DNA of 64,000 bases from Chlorogloea purpurea SAG 13.99 (GTDB taxonomy: Bacteria > Cyanobacteriota > Cyanobacteriia > Cyanobacteriales > Microcystaceae), in the NCBI GenBank assembly GCA_016903695.1, contig JADQBB010000012.1:44438-108437 (forward strand), written 5' to 3'. A model generated the notes under the pieces. That model was not told the DNA's origin. It ran no database searches and was given only the letters and a program-made list of their open reading frames with translations. Below are positions 42,922 to 52,925 of this stretch, one piece after another. Each line of letters opens with the position of its first letter. The first letter of the stretch is position 1. The translations under genes and the position numbers were made by a program.

Positions 42922-44790
42922 TTAAAGACGATTTCGTTGAATATATTCGATGATGCCTCTTGCGATCGCCGCCGCCATTTGATTACGATAATCTCGATTA
43001 CTCAAATTGCGGGCATCTTGGCCGCCGGTGACGAAACCGACTTCGACGAGAGTGGAAGGCATATTCGAGGTTCTGAGAACGTAGAAACGGGCGCGACGCA
43101 CACCCCTATCTTGAATGCTAACGCTTCTGAGGATATTACGATAGATAACGTCAGCTAGACGTCTATCTCCGAAATAATACACCTCTAGACCGTTGACATC
43201 GGGCCGACCCTTACCCATAGAGTTAGCGTGAATGCTGACGAAAAGATCGGCGTTAGCCCGGTTGGCCATTTGGGTACGACCTTCGAGACTCACGAAATAA
43301 TCGCTGTTTCGGGTGAGCATAACTTGAATGTTTTGCTGTTCTAGAATTCTAGCAACCTCTTGGGAAATAGGTAAAATAATATCTTTCTCTTGGATACCAC
43401 CGATACCGATCGCCCCTGGATCTTTACCGCCGTGACCTGGATCGAGGACGACGAGAAGTTTCCCGTCATTGCGCCGCGGGGCGGAGACGGGGGGATTGGC
43501 GGGGCGGGGCGGGGTGTAATTACCAGGGGACGAAGGCACGATTATGTCGGTAGGTGCCGAGGGATTAGCGGCGGTGGAAGCCGGACGCGAAGAGCGCAAC
43601 TCCAAGGCCAACATCTGGTTATTGGGTTGGGTCAACTGTCCCAAACTGTAGCCAAAAGCGGACTGTACAAGGAAGACCACGGTATCTTGACCCTCTTCCC
43701 TGACTCTCACCTGATAGATGGGGCTATCGGCGCTGAATTGGGGGCCGCGAAAAGAGGGGGACAATCGGGCACCGATAACCTTGATTTCTAAAAAACCGTT
43801 CTGTAATAGTCTACTGGTGAAACGGAGGGGACGATCGCCGCGAATCAACAGAAAATTATTACTGCCGGTCAGATCCATTTCCGTGATCGTCGCGAGGGAA
43901 CTTTTCGGAGTCGGGTTAGTGTCCGGGGGGGAACTAGGCGAGGGAGAAGGAGGGGCGGAGGTGGGAAAGTTACTTTCTAGTGCGCTTAAACCGCCGCGGG
44001 GCAGCAGAACTAACCCCCCGAAGCGGCTGTAAATGCCTTGCCAATCGGGGCTATTATCGGCTACGGTCATGCTTATCCGCGCGTTTTGTCCCGATTGTTC
44101 AAAGCGAACGCTATCGACCCCGTAACTATTGACGGGGAGGGTCTGTCCCACCAGACTCCTAGGGAGGAGGGCCGTCGGTAACTCGAAATCTATTTTCTGC
44201 CCATTGCGATTACGCTTGACACGGATCGAGCGATCGTCGCCATTGCGATCTAACCTGACGAATAAACCGTTGCGGGTGATTTGAAAATCATCGTTACCGC
44301 TAGAGGGGGGCGAGTTATTGGGGGCCTGATAACTAGGACGGTTGGAACTACTATTGGGTGAGGGAGAATTATCGGGCGAGGGAGAGGCGGCCGGGGCGAT
44401 AGGTTGAGGTGTGGGTAAATCTACTACCCATTGAGTGGCTGATAAACCTTTGATCTTTACCTGTTGAGGATCTACTGTATACCCCTGGGCAATTTCTATG
44501 ACTAAGCGGGTAGTTTGGGTATCGAATTGACCAACCCTGACACTTTTTATCAGCCCTCCTATGGGTCTATTGATGTTGGCTTTATTAAGGCTAATTCCAG
44601 GCAAGTCGATGACGATGCGCGTCGGATTGGGAATTAACTGCGCTCGTGGCTGTACGCCGTCGTCAGTCGTGAAAGTGAGACGATTGTTATTAGTTTCAAA
44701 TCGCCAAGATAGTAACTGTCCGGCTTGGGCGGGTAACGCCCAAATTAAGAAGCCGACAATACTGTATAGTAACCAGTGAAATCTCACCAT
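42922..44790 (-). CDS. amiC: N-acetylmuramoyl-L-alanine amidase with AMIN domains
   Basis: A 622-residue exported cell-wall hydrolase. Signal peptide about 1-23; AMIN domain about 28-115 (LLSWRFETNNNRLTF, RIVIDLPGISL), a Pro/Ser-rich linker, a second AMIN-like region (about 315-410), another linker and the zinc Amidase_3 domain (about 445-620) with LDPGHGGKDPGAIG, EKDIILP, FVSIHANS and LVEVGFVT. AMIN domains target the septum or glycan. It should cleave peptide stems during cell separation or, in filamentous species, septal-junction formation. Confidence 0.93.
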   Translation of the reverse strand: MVRFHWLLYSIVGFLIWALPAQAGQLLSWRFETNNNRLTFTTDDGVQPRAQLIPNPTRIVIDLPGISLNKANINRPIGGLIKSVRVGQFDTQTTRLVIEIAQGYTVDPQQVKIKGLSATQWVVDLPTPQPIAPAASPSPDNSPSPNSSSNRPSYQAPNNSPPSSGNDDFQITRNGLFVRLDRNGDDRSIRVKRNRNGQKIDFELPTALLPRSLVGQTLPVNSYGVDSVRFEQSGQNARISMTVADNSPDWQGIYSRFGGLVLLPRGGLSALESNFPTSAPPSPSPSSPPDTNPTPKSSLATITEMDLTGSNNFLLIRGDRPLRFTSRLLQNGFLEIKVIGARLSPSFRGPQFSADSPIYQVRVREEGQDTVVFLVQSAFGYSLGQLTQPNNQMLALELRSSRPASTAANPSAPTDIIVPSSPGNYTPPRPANPPVSAPRRNDGKLLVVLDPGHGGKDPGAIGIGGIQEKDIILPISQEVARILEQQNIQVMLTRNSDYFVSLEGRTQMANRANADLFVSIHANSMGKGRPDVNGLEVYYFGDRRLADVIYRNILRSVSIQDRGVRRARFYVLRTSNMPSTLVEVGFVTGGQDARNLSNRDYRNQMAAAIARGIIEYIQRNRL

Positions 44791-44871
44791 TGGCTGAAAA
44801 TCGATTGTGTGAGTCGCTAATAGGGACGTATTGATAAGGTTTTTAGTTTCAGAGCCTTGGGCGGGCCAATA

Positions 44872-46236
44872 TTATTCGGGAATTTTCGCTTGGGGTTTAA
44901 CATCGACATTCTGTTCTTTAAATACTACCCTCAATAGGGGAGGTGCTAGGAATGTGGTGAGGATGACCATCATGATTATAGCCGCGTTAGTGGAAGGTGA
45001 TAGGGCTCCGCTCGCCGAACCCACTCCTGCGAACACTAATCCCACTTCGCCCCGGGGAATCATGCCCACGCCCACCGCCAAGCGGTTGATATTTTCTTTG
45101 CCGAAAACGGTAAAGCCGGTGATCACTTTACCGACGATGGCCACGACGATCAAGAAAGAGGCGATGATCAATCCTTCTCTATTACTGGGAATGGCGGGAT
45201 TCAGTACGCCCAGATCGGTTTTGGCCCCCACGCAGACGAAAAAGATGGGTACGAATATATCGGCTACGGGGATCACTTGTTCTTCTAATTGAGAGCGCTT
45301 TTCCGTTTCCGCAAGCACTAACCCGGCGGCGAAGGAACCGAGAATCGCCTCTAGTTGGATCACCTGGGCGATATAGGCGAGGACGAAAGCGAATATCAGG
45401 GAGACTAACAGCAGTTGTCCTCTGGTTTTCATGCCGTTGACTAATTTCACGTAGAAGGGGCCCAAGAAACGACCGAGCGCGATCGCCCCGACGACGAAAG
45501 CCGAGGCGCTGATAATCAAGTAGACGACCTGGCTGATCTGTACTTCTCCCGTTTTCACCAGACTCGCTACTACCGCTAGAACGATAATACCGAGAATATC
45601 GTCTAAGACCGCTGCACCGATGATGATCTGACCTTCTGTAGATGATAAGCGATCGATCTCCGCCAGAACCTTCGCCGTGATGCCGATACTGGTGGCTGTT
45701 AAAGCCGCACCCGCGAATACAGCCGGAATCACCGGTAATCCGAACAGATACACTAATCCTAAAGTACCAGCGAGGAAGGGGGCGGCTACCCCGACTACTG
45801 CTACCACCGCAGCTTGAGGCCCCACTTTGATTAATTCCTGTAGATTGGATTCCAAGCCAATCTCGAATAAAAGAATGATCACTCCCAATTCCGACAGTAC
45901 AGAGATGACTTCTGAGGCTGCCGTGAAAACTCCAGCCCCCGCCTCTGGGGTTAAACTCGAAGTAGCTTGTAAGAAGGACATGATTAGTGAATCGTCCACT
46001 CCCGCGCCGCCGCTTGGGAAGATTAAAAGTTTCAACGCCGAAACCCCGATGATCACTCCTCCTAATAATTCTCCTAGAACCGGCGGCAGGTTAATTCTCA
46101 AACATAATTCCCCACCTAATTTACTGGCAAAATAAATAACCGTTAAGCTTAAGAGAACTGCGGCTAACACTAAAGAACTGTCCGCTGGTTCAATGTCGGT
46201 GGTTGTAGCCGCCAAAAATAAGAAGATTCCTTCCAT
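44872..46236 (-). CDS. CPA2-family cation/proton antiporter
   Basis: A 454-residue membrane protein with about 12-13 helices and no C-terminal TrkA domain. LPPVLGELLGGVIIGVSAL, LFEIGLESNLQEL, TATSIGITAKVLAE and MIPRGEVGLVFAGVG are CPA2 (NapA/KefB-like) marks. It exchanges Na+ or K+ for H+; the ion cannot be told. 81 bases separate it from the amidase gene downstream. Confidence 0.9.
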   Translation of the reverse strand: MEGIFLFLAATTTDIEPADSSLVLAAVLLSLTVIYFASKLGGELCLRINLPPVLGELLGGVIIGVSALKLLIFPSGGAGVDDSLIMSFLQATSSLTPEAGAGVFTAASEVISVLSELGVIILLFEIGLESNLQELIKVGPQAAVVAVVGVAAPFLAGTLGLVYLFGLPVIPAVFAGAALTATSIGITAKVLAEIDRLSSTEGQIIIGAAVLDDILGIIVLAVVASLVKTGEVQISQVVYLIISASAFVVGAIALGRFLGPFYVKLVNGMKTRGQLLLVSLIFAFVLAYIAQVIQLEAILGSFAAGLVLAETEKRSQLEEQVIPVADIFVPIFFVCVGAKTDLGVLNPAIPSNREGLIIASFLIVVAIVGKVITGFTVFGKENINRLAVGVGMIPRGEVGLVFAGVGSASGALSPSTNAAIIMMVILTTFLAPPLLRVVFKEQNVDVKPQAKIPE

Positions 46237-46311
46237 GTAATTAATATTGAGACTGGATATTTAACCTTATCTACTTTATCAAGCCCTTCAAGATAATAGT
46301 TCCCCCGCCTC

Positions 46312-46359
46312 GTGATCAAGATCACTATCTTGGGCCAATCTAGGTCACAACTTGTGACC
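46312..46359. promoter_or_regulatory. Two palindromes in a divergent spacer
   Basis: GTGATC-AA-GATCAC (46312-46325) and GGTCACAA-C-TTGTGACC (46343-46359) are both perfect. Their centres are about 32 bases apart, three helical turns. They lie between the antiporter start and the rightward 84-residue gene, so they may be operators for one or both. Confidence 0.5.
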
Positions 46360-46411
46360 CCTTTATTATGTAAGATCTGAGTTGGGAAATAGTAGCCCCT
46401 CAAATCAGCTT

Positions 46412-46666
46412 ATGCAAACATCCGTACTAATCTCGAAAGAGCAACCGTTAACCACCGAGTTATCTAATCTCTCTGCAGAACAGGAAGTCCAATCTTTACA
46501 TGAAATTATCGAGCAAGCTTTGAACCGGGGTTATGTGACTCGTTGTCAGCAAAAAAAATTGTTGCTGGCTTTATTTCTCAACCAACCTTTTACCAGCCAA
46601 GAGTTTAGGCATTTAAGTAGAGTTTGCTATTATATGCAGGCGGGCAAGTTACGAGTCATCGGCTGA
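46412..46666 (+). CDS. Small conserved-looking cytosolic protein, unknown
   Basis: An 84-residue protein from ATG at 46412. The centre is helical (EVQSLHEIIEQALNRGYVTRCQQKKLLLALF) followed by FTSQEFRHLSRVCYYMQAGKLRVIG. No membrane segment and no catalytic motif. The helical Arg/Lys-rich build could suit a small regulator or adaptor. The frame is open from a TTG at 46382 but ATG is preferred. Two palindromes lie just upstream. Confidence 0.65.
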   Translation: MQTSVLISKEQPLTTELSNLSAEQEVQSLHEIIEQALNRGYVTRCQQKKLLLALFLNQPFTSQEFRHLSRVCYYMQAGKLRVIG

Positions 46667-46674
46667 AAGGGTCT

Positions 46675-46789
46675 CCCCCCGGGGGGCTGGTTAAATTTTT
46701 CTGTATTTGTCGGGTGTGATGATGAAAAATCATTAGATTTCGGGAATGATAGAGAATAATAATCTGTCAATAGATGCCCCTTGGGGGGC
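46675..46789. repeat. Two G-run palindromes before the DUF1400 hydrolase
   Basis: CCCCCCGGGGGG at 46675-46686 and the hairpin GCCCC-TTGG-GGGGC at 46776-46789 share the string GGGGGGCT about 100 bases apart. The first lies 9 bases past a stop codon; the second 13 bases before an ATG. Either could be a terminator stem or leader structure; neither has a full U-tract. Confidence 0.35.
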
Positions 46790-46802
46790 TTAACATGACA
46801 CA

Positions 46803-48608
46803 ATGAAGCTCTTTACTCATTCGATCCCGAATTTACTGAAATATTCCGCTGTAATCGCTACCACACTATTGCTGTCTAATCTTCCGGTATCTGCGGCCGA
46901 TCGGATCACCCTGAAGTTGGGCTTCTTGGAAAAAACAGTATCCGTGGAGGAATTAAAAATTTTCGCCACCACAGGTAAATTATCAAGCAATCTCAAACCC
47001 TATAGTGCTATTCTCAATCAGCAAGCACAAGATTCACTACAAAAACGTATCTATATCGATCCTCTCATCGCCCAACAGTTTTTAGATGACCTATTACATT
47101 CTCCCGATGGAGAAGCATTGATCGAACAATTAAAATCTGCGTTCCCCGGCAGTACATCTGATGAACTACGATTAACGCTCAAGAGGACTTTTAAACGGTC
47201 TGCGAATATCAACGTACTGAATATTTTCAAGGCTTACCCGCGCTCTGAAGTGACGCTGAATATAGGTAGTTTAATAAATATTGCCACACAACTCAATAAA
47301 ACGAAAATCCAAACGGAAATTATCGAGCCGCACCTGACTTCAGCTTTAAAAACTCAGACGATCAAGAATATATCTTCTAACTTATCACCAGAAAAAACCG
47401 GCGAGCATTTTGTTTATCAAGATACGGTCATATTACGAGATCGGGATCGAGATCGCAACTTGGTAGCCGATATTTATTCCACGGTTAAAAATGAACAACC
47501 TTTAGTGGTGATGTCTCATGGTTTCGCCGCCGATCGTAAGTTTCTTAAATATCTCGCCTATCATCTAGCATCCCACGGTTTCACTGTAGTATCTATCGAA
47601 CATCCAGGTAGTAATATTAATTCCATTGTTAATTTGCCATCAAATTTTAAAATAAAAAATATTTTACCAAAATCCGAATTTATTGATCGACCTAAAGATG
47701 TTAGTTTTGTCCTAGATGAATTAGAAAAAATTAACAACCGCCCTGGGTATTTTCAATGGAAATTAAATACAGATAAAGTGATGATAATCGGTCATTCTTT
47801 CGGTGGCTATACCGCCTTAGCTCTAGCGGGGGCGAGGTTGAATCCTGGTTCGGTGAGGTCATTTTGTCAAAATTTAAAGCCATTAGAACGCTCTCCTGCC
47901 GACTGGTTACAATGTTCGGCCGCCGAATTACCTTATAAACAAATGTGGTTGCAAGACCATCGTATAGCGCGAGCGATCGTGCTTAATCCGATCGTGGGCT
48001 ATCTGTTCAATCAAGACCTTTCTGATGTGAAGATACCCACTTTATTTCTCTCTTCCACCGAAGACGGGATCACTCCGGTTTTGGCGCATCAAATACAACC
48101 TTTTCAGAGGTTGAAAGGAGATAAATATTTATTAGTAGCGGCAGGGGCGACTCATATGAGCGTCACCGATATTAGTTATCTTAATAGTACGATGGGCCAA
48201 AGCACTTTAGTACAGGAAGTAATGGACGCGAAAGCCGAACCTTTAAGAAAAGCCATCCGGGGTTTAAGTTTAGCTTTCGTGGAACAATTAACCCCAGAAG
48301 GGCAATTATATAAACCTTATTTAACCCCGGCTTACGTGGAGTCTCTATCGAGCGAATACATCAGTTTACGACTGACCAAAACCATGCCAAGTTCTCTAAA
48401 TATGTTAATAGGAATGTTAACCATGGGAAAACCGAAACCTCTCGTAGAAGAGTCAACTACGGTATCATCTTGGGGACAAAATATAGATGAGTATGTCTTT
48501 AATTTCGGCAAGTTATTTTTTCCGCCAGAATATCATACCGGACAGCTAGAATCAGTATTCGGTAAGTTGTTACGCCATTACGATCGAGAAGTCCAAGAAT
48601 GGGGTTAG
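46803..48608 (+). CDS. Exported alpha/beta hydrolase with DUF1400 domain
   Basis: A 601-residue protein: signal peptide (1-32, ends VSAAD), an N-terminal DUF1400-type helical region (about 33-190; ISAAD-RITLKLGFLEKTVSVEEL), then an alpha/beta hydrolase domain with nucleophile GHSFGG, the oxyanion-region strand VMSHGFAADRKF and the late His in AAGATHMSVTD. It belongs with platelet-activating-factor-acetylhydrolase/dienelactone-hydrolase-like lipases and esterases of cyanobacteria. Substrate unknown; probably periplasmic. Confidence 0.82.
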   Translation: MKLFTHSIPNLLKYSAVIATTLLLSNLPVSAADRITLKLGFLEKTVSVEELKIFATTGKLSSNLKPYSAILNQQAQDSLQKRIYIDPLIAQQFLDDLLHSPDGEALIEQLKSAFPGSTSDELRLTLKRTFKRSANINVLNIFKAYPRSEVTLNIGSLINIATQLNKTKIQTEIIEPHLTSALKTQTIKNISSNLSPEKTGEHFVYQDTVILRDRDRDRNLVADIYSTVKNEQPLVVMSHGFAADRKFLKYLAYHLASHGFTVVSIEHPGSNINSIVNLPSNFKIKNILPKSEFIDRPKDVSFVLDELEKINNRPGYFQWKLNTDKVMIIGHSFGGYTALALAGARLNPGSVRSFCQNLKPLERSPADWLQCSAAELPYKQMWLQDHRIARAIVLNPIVGYLFNQDLSDVKIPTLFLSSTEDGITPVLAHQIQPFQRLKGDKYLLVAAGATHMSVTDISYLNSTMGQSTLVQEVMDAKAEPLRKAIRGLSLAFVEQLTPEGQLYKPYLTPAYVESLSSEYISLRLTKTMPSSLNMLIGMLTMGKPKPLVEESTTVSSWGQNIDEYVFNFGKLFFPPEYHTGQLESVFGKLLRHYDREVQEWG

Positions 48609-48638
48609 TCGGCTTTGACCACTAATTTTCTGCGAGGA

Positions 48639-50006
48639 TTATTTACCGATACAGAATTTACTAAAGATTCTATCTAATACCGATTCGGTCACATCTTCCC
48701 CCGTTATTTCTCCGAGAGCGGCAATAGCGGTTCTTAAATCGATCGTCCAAAAGTCTAAAGGCAATCCATTCATCATAGTTTCTTGAACTTGTATCAGCGC
48801 CATCTGACAGGTGGTCAAGGCGGCAGCTTGTCTTTGATTGACGGCTATATCTAAATCATTAGCCACTAATTTATCCCCGGCGATGATCTCGATAATTTTG
48901 TCTTCTAATTCCTCTAAACCCCAATTTTGTGCGGCACAAGTTTTCACTTTATGCTCGATAGTTGGTGGGTAATTATTTTGCTCACCTAGATCAATTTTGT
49001 TGCTTACTAAAATTAGATTTTTACCCTTGACGCTTTCATAAATTAACTTATCCTCTTCTGTCCAACCTGCGAAAGCGTCTACTACTAATAAAATCAAATC
49101 GGCTTTCTGGGCTACTCGATGGGATTTCTCCACGCCGATTCTCTCCACGACATCTTCTGTATCCCTGATTCCCGCCGTGTCTAGCACTTCCACGGGGATT
49201 CCCCTCACTACTAACCGCGACTCTACCACATCTCTTGTAGTTCCGGGTAAATCTGTGACGATCGCTCGATCGCTCCTACTCCAAGCGTTCAATAAACTTG
49301 ATTTTCCCACATTGGGACGACCCACGATCGCTACTTTCAACCCACTCCGCAACAATTCCCCCCGTTGAGCCGTCTGCAAAATCTCTTTAACCCGAGAAAC
49401 AATCTCGTTAATATTCTGTGTTACCCAATCTAAATCGAGAGGCGGTAAATCATCTTCAAAATCTATCCTCGCTTCAATCTCTGCGAGAATATCGAGACAA
49501 ACACTCCTTAAATGTCCAATCGGCCGGGTTAACTTGCCCTCTAATCCGGCTAAAGCAATTTGTGAAGCTTGGGGCGATTGGGCCCCTACAATCTCGGCGA
49601 TACTTTCAGCCTGACTGAGATCGATCCTACCATTGAGGAAAGCTCTTAAAGTGAACTCGCCGGGCTGGGCTAACCTTGCCCCTTCTTCGAGACACAATTG
49701 TAAAACTCGCTGCACCGGAATAATTCCCCCGTGACAGTGAAACTCGATCACATCTTCGCGGGTGTAAGACCTAGGCGACAACATCGGCAATAATAACGCT
49801 TCGTCTATGGTCTCTCCGGTGACGGGATGACGGATATAACCGTAAAGAATTCGATGGGACTGCCAGGGGCTTTTACTGGGGGTAGAGAAAATATGTTGGG
49901 CGATAGTTAGGGATTGATTTCCCGATAGACGTACGATACCGATACTACCCTGCTGCGGCACGATAGCTGTGGCGATAGCGACGATTGTATCTCCCCCGTG
50001 TAACAT
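48639..50006 (-). CDS. mnmE: tRNA modification GTPase MnmE
   Basis: A 455-residue enzyme that, with MnmG, installs the cmnm5 group on wobble U34 of several tRNAs. N-terminal folate-binding domain ([27 protein letters not shown]), helical domain and inserted G domain with [33 protein letters not shown] and SNKIDLG. It ends FSKFCIGK with the essential Cys. Confidence 0.96.
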   Translation of the reverse strand: MLHGGDTIVAIATAIVPQQGSIGIVRLSGNQSLTIAQHIFSTPSKSPWQSHRILYGYIRHPVTGETIDEALLLPMLSPRSYTREDVIEFHCHGGIIPVQRVLQLCLEEGARLAQPGEFTLRAFLNGRIDLSQAESIAEIVGAQSPQASQIALAGLEGKLTRPIGHLRSVCLDILAEIEARIDFEDDLPPLDLDWVTQNINEIVSRVKEILQTAQRGELLRSGLKVAIVGRPNVGKSSLLNAWSRSDRAIVTDLPGTTRDVVESRLVVRGIPVEVLDTAGIRDTEDVVERIGVEKSHRVAQKADLILLVVDAFAGWTEEDKLIYESVKGKNLILVSNKIDLGEQNNYPPTIEHKVKTCAAQNWGLEELEDKIIEIIAGDKLVANDLDIAVNQRQAAALTTCQMALIQVQETMMNGLPLDFWTIDLRTAIAALGEITGEDVTESVLDRIFSKFCIGK

Positions 50007-50221
50007 CCCTGTTCTTCTCGTTTCTGAAATTTTAACAGTTAGGAGCGATCGTTTTCACAATATCCGTCATAACGATCGCTTAATTTGTGATAATCGTTAT
50101 ATCAGTTGGCTTTGTTGTTGACTCAAAACTTTTTCTGCCGACCAAAGTAGTGAACATTTCCTACAAGTCGGCTTTCTTTTGGTTGATTCGTCCATCTTTG
50201 CCCTTTTCAATAACAGTAAAA

Positions 50222-50797
50222 ATGTCTCTTTCGGTTAAAATCGAAGAAAACTGTATGGATAGTATGGATAAAACTTTAATTAAACCCACTATTAGCAAGC
50301 GCCGCCGAGGGAAAATAGGACGATTTTCCCGGTATTGGTTGATTAGATTAACCCGTCTGCAGGGGCATCCGCGAGAAATTGCCAGAGGTCTGGCCGTGGG
50401 AGTATTCAGCGGTTTTTTTCCTTGGTTCGGCTTACAAATTTTTATCGCCATCTTCTTCGCTTTCATAGTGCGTGGAAATAAAATCGCCGCCGCCGCCGCT
50501 ACTTGGGTTAGTAATCCCCTCACCTATATTCCCCTCTTCGCTTTTAATTATAAAGTGGGCGAGTGGCTATCAGGTAAGCCTGATAATCCTATAGATTTTA
50601 GTTCCTTTAAACCCGATGAAACTTTTATAACTTCCCTCCTTAATCTAGGAGGAGACTTCTTGATTACTATGTTCATCGGTTGTTTGCTCACGGGTATCAT
50701 CGCCGCTATAATCACCTACTTTATCAGCTTGCGTTTTCTCCTGAAGTGGCGAGAATCACGGCGGGAAAAGCTAACAAGTACATTTGAAAACAACTGA
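50222..50797 (+). CDS. DUF2062 membrane protein
   Basis: A ~190-residue protein with a basic N-terminus (KRRRGKIGRFSRYW), then HPREIARGLAVGVFSGFFPWFGLQ and about three to four membrane helices, including AATWVSNPLTYIPLF. This matches DUF2062, whose members often accompany glycosyltransferases or two-component proteins; the role is unknown. ATGs at 50222, 50255 and 50264 are all possible; the frame extends to 50087 without family resemblance. Confidence 0.75.
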   Translation: MSLSVKIEENCMDSMDKTLIKPTISKRRRGKIGRFSRYWLIRLTRLQGHPREIARGLAVGVFSGFFPWFGLQIFIAIFFAFIVRGNKIAAAAATWVSNPLTYIPLFAFNYKVGEWLSGKPDNPIDFSSFKPDETFITSLLNLGGDFLITMFIGCLLTGIIAAIITYFISLRFLLKWRESRREKLTSTFENN

Positions 50798-50833
50798 TCG
50801 ATCGTAACCTCAGTGATAACTCATTTCTCGTTT

Positions 50834-51652
50834 TCACGAATCACTGCTATTGATAACTTTAACTTCATCACCTACTTTCACTATCCCTGTTCGTCGGGGA
50901 ATCATATTCTCACCGAACATAATACCCTCAGGCCCCTTGCGAAAAGTTTGCAAGGTCTTTAATGGTTCTTGATGGGGATTTCTCTCCCCCGTATCCTGGT
51001 CAGTAGTTGTAATTATACATCTGGTGCAGGGTTTCACGAGAGCGAATTTCACATCAGCGATCGTGATCTCTCGCCATCGAGTTTCGATAAAAGCCTCACG
51101 GGTTTCTATGACGATATTGGCACGAAAACGATCCATCGGCGCTTTATCCCTATCATCGTTTATTCTCCGGTTTAATTCTTCTAGAGACGCGGTATTGGTT
51201 ATTAAATAAGGATAGCCATCGGCGAAACTCACGGGAGTGCGATCGTCGATGGCGTATTTCGGATCTGTGGGTCTGATATGATGGGGTGATTGTTTGACTA
51301 AACGGCAGGGGAAGCCGAGGAAATTTTCCAGCCATCGGGCTACTTCATTCCCTTGATCGATCGCTGTGGTTACGTCGCGCCATATTCTTACCGGGATAAG
51401 CTTTCCCGTGAGCGTCGGTTGTAACTCCAATTGTTGTGAGACTGCCGTGGACAGGCACAAGTTATCTCCCCTGATTTCTACCCCCAGAGTAACTAACTTG
51501 GGGTATTGTCGCTGGGTGAGAAATTGCCCTTTATCATCGACGATCATATACTCTCGATCGTTTTTAAAACCTTTCTCCGTCACTTCTGACTCTGATAGAG
51601 ATATGCCCCTACAGGACTTGAGCGGATAGATATGTAAACTTTTAACCTGCAT
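50834..51652 (-). CDS. MOSC-domain molybdenum cofactor-sulfur carrier protein
   Basis: A 272-residue protein: N-terminal beta-barrel domain (MQVKSLHIYPLKSCRGISLSE in MCBD style) and a C-terminal MOSC domain with the conserved Cys motif LVKPCTRCIITTTDQDTG and GIMFGENMIP. Such proteins bind sulfurated molybdenum cofactor, as in mARC/YcbX N-hydroxylamine reductases, for which the length fits without the ferredoxin tail. The ATG at 51652 is used; a GTG lies 24 bases earlier. It overlaps the end of a glycosyltransferase gene by 11 bases. Confidence 0.85.
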   Translation of the reverse strand: MQVKSLHIYPLKSCRGISLSESEVTEKGFKNDREYMIVDDKGQFLTQRQYPKLVTLGVEIRGDNLCLSTAVSQQLELQPTLTGKLIPVRIWRDVTTAIDQGNEVARWLENFLGFPCRLVKQSPHHIRPTDPKYAIDDRTPVSFADGYPYLITNTASLEELNRRINDDRDKAPMDRFRANIVIETREAFIETRWREITIADVKFALVKPCTRCIITTTDQDTGERNPHQEPLKTLQTFRKGPEGIMFGENMIPRRTGIVKVGDEVKVINSSDS

Positions 51653-52925
51653 TTTCGCTTGTTTGTTGGAGTACACTCACATACTTTCTAGCTACATCAT
51701 CCCACGTCCAGAGTGCCATTTTTTCTCGCGCTTCTTCACCTGATAATCTGGGCATGGGATTGTTAAGGAAGTTTTCCATACACTGGGCTAACTCATCCGC
51801 GTTGCCAGGAGTATAAAACACGATTCTATCCTCGGATTGATATAATTGGACTTGCTCTTTATACACATCCAACTCGGAGGCGATTACTGGTATTCCCCAC
51901 ATTAAAGCTTCAGATACGGCTAAACCGAAACCCTCGTATTGGGAAGGCATTAAAACACAGGAACAAGTTCGGTAATAATGCTCTACTCGTTCGTAATCAC
52001 AATAACCCAACCCTTCTATATGGGTAGAGATGATTTCTTTATTGTTTTCGTACACTTCACAACACTCTTGCAAATAATCTTGATATTCTTTGGTTGACAA
52101 CTGTTGAGTTAAACGTAGTTTTCCATCAACCAAGCTATCTGTTTCTTTACCTATAAAAACTATCTTAAATTTTTTAATATCTTTTTTAACTAATTTGATA
52201 GTAGCTTTAATCACTGTTAAATGATCCTTGTATATGCCGAAAGAAGAAGGGAAATAAAAGATGGGATTCACTCGCTCGGCGATGACCCGGTACTCATTTT
52301 GCTCCATCAATCCCGCCCAAGGAACCGGTTTTAACTTCTCCTGGTATTTAGCTGAGGGAAAAATTTTAAGTATATCCTCTTTAGTTTTTTGCGATACTGT
52401 AAAAACAATATCTGCTTTTTCCAACCAAGATCGTAGAGAAATATCGTAGCTATCAATAAAAGATTGTGAATATACTAAAGGAGCGAAGTGCCAGAACAGG
52501 TCGTGAGAAATACCACTCAATGGGATATTAATTTTAGGTGGTTGCAACCGATTAATAATGGGATACAAACAATGAGTAGCCCTGTACTGTCGGGTTAACT
52601 GATTTAACCTGGCACTAATTCTCGCTCTCTCGATCCGATAATATATAGTTGCGTAAAACTTCGGTTGCTTAAGCTTACTAAATAACTTAGTAACTATAAA
52701 TAAGCTATTAAATAATTTAGACTCACTACTTTTCGGAGTTAAAGCGAAGGTTTCATAAATCAGCTTATCTGACTGAGGTAACAAAGAGCGAAAATAATCC
52801 GTCTCTTGTGCGGGCAGAACGATTACAAGTTTATTAACGTAATTAAGTAAATAAGGTATCAAGGAAATAATAGTCCTCTCGACACCTCCCTTCCTATAAA
52901 ATTCTATAGCTATAATAATATTCAT
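51642..52925 (-). CDS. Glycosyltransferase, GT-B fold
   Basis: A 427-residue family 4-like transferase. N-terminal EFYRKGGVERTIISLIPYL and the C-terminal donor site LMPSQYEGFGLAVSEALMWGIPVIASELDVYKE are clear. It overlaps the upstream glycosyltransferase by four bases (ATGA), so the two are cotranscribed and may add successive sugars. Acceptor unknown. Confidence 0.87.
   Translation of the reverse strand: MNIIIAIEFYRKGGVERTIISLIPYLLNYVNKLVIVLPAQETDYFRSLLPQSDKLIYETFALTPKSSESKLFNSLFIVTKLFSKLKQPKFYATIYYRIERARISARLNQLTRQYRATHCLYPIINRLQPPKINIPLSGISHDLFWHFAPLVYSQSFIDSYDISLRSWLEKADIVFTVSQKTKEDILKIFPSAKYQEKLKPVPWAGLMEQNEYRVIAERVNPIFYFPSSFGIYKDHLTVIKATIKLVKKDIKKFKIVFIGKETDSLVDGKLRLTQQLSTKEYQDYLQECCEVYENNKEIISTHIEGLGYCDYERVEHYYRTCSCVLMPSQYEGFGLAVSEALMWGIPVIASELDVYKEQVQLYQSEDRIVFYTPGNADELAQCMENFLNNPMPRLSGEEAREKMALWTWDDVARKYVSVLQQTSENAG

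Noticed and set aside
42897..42948. Two copies of GAATATATTC near the amidase stop
   Set aside because: One copy is coding sequence (IEYI); AT-rich chance match is likely.
43390..44032. Two open frames opposite the AMIN amidase
   Set aside because: Shadows of the Pro/Ser-rich linkers of the amidase.
50161..50523. 120-residue leftward frame opposite the DUF2062 gene
   Set aside because: DUF2062 reading has clear family marks; this frame has none.
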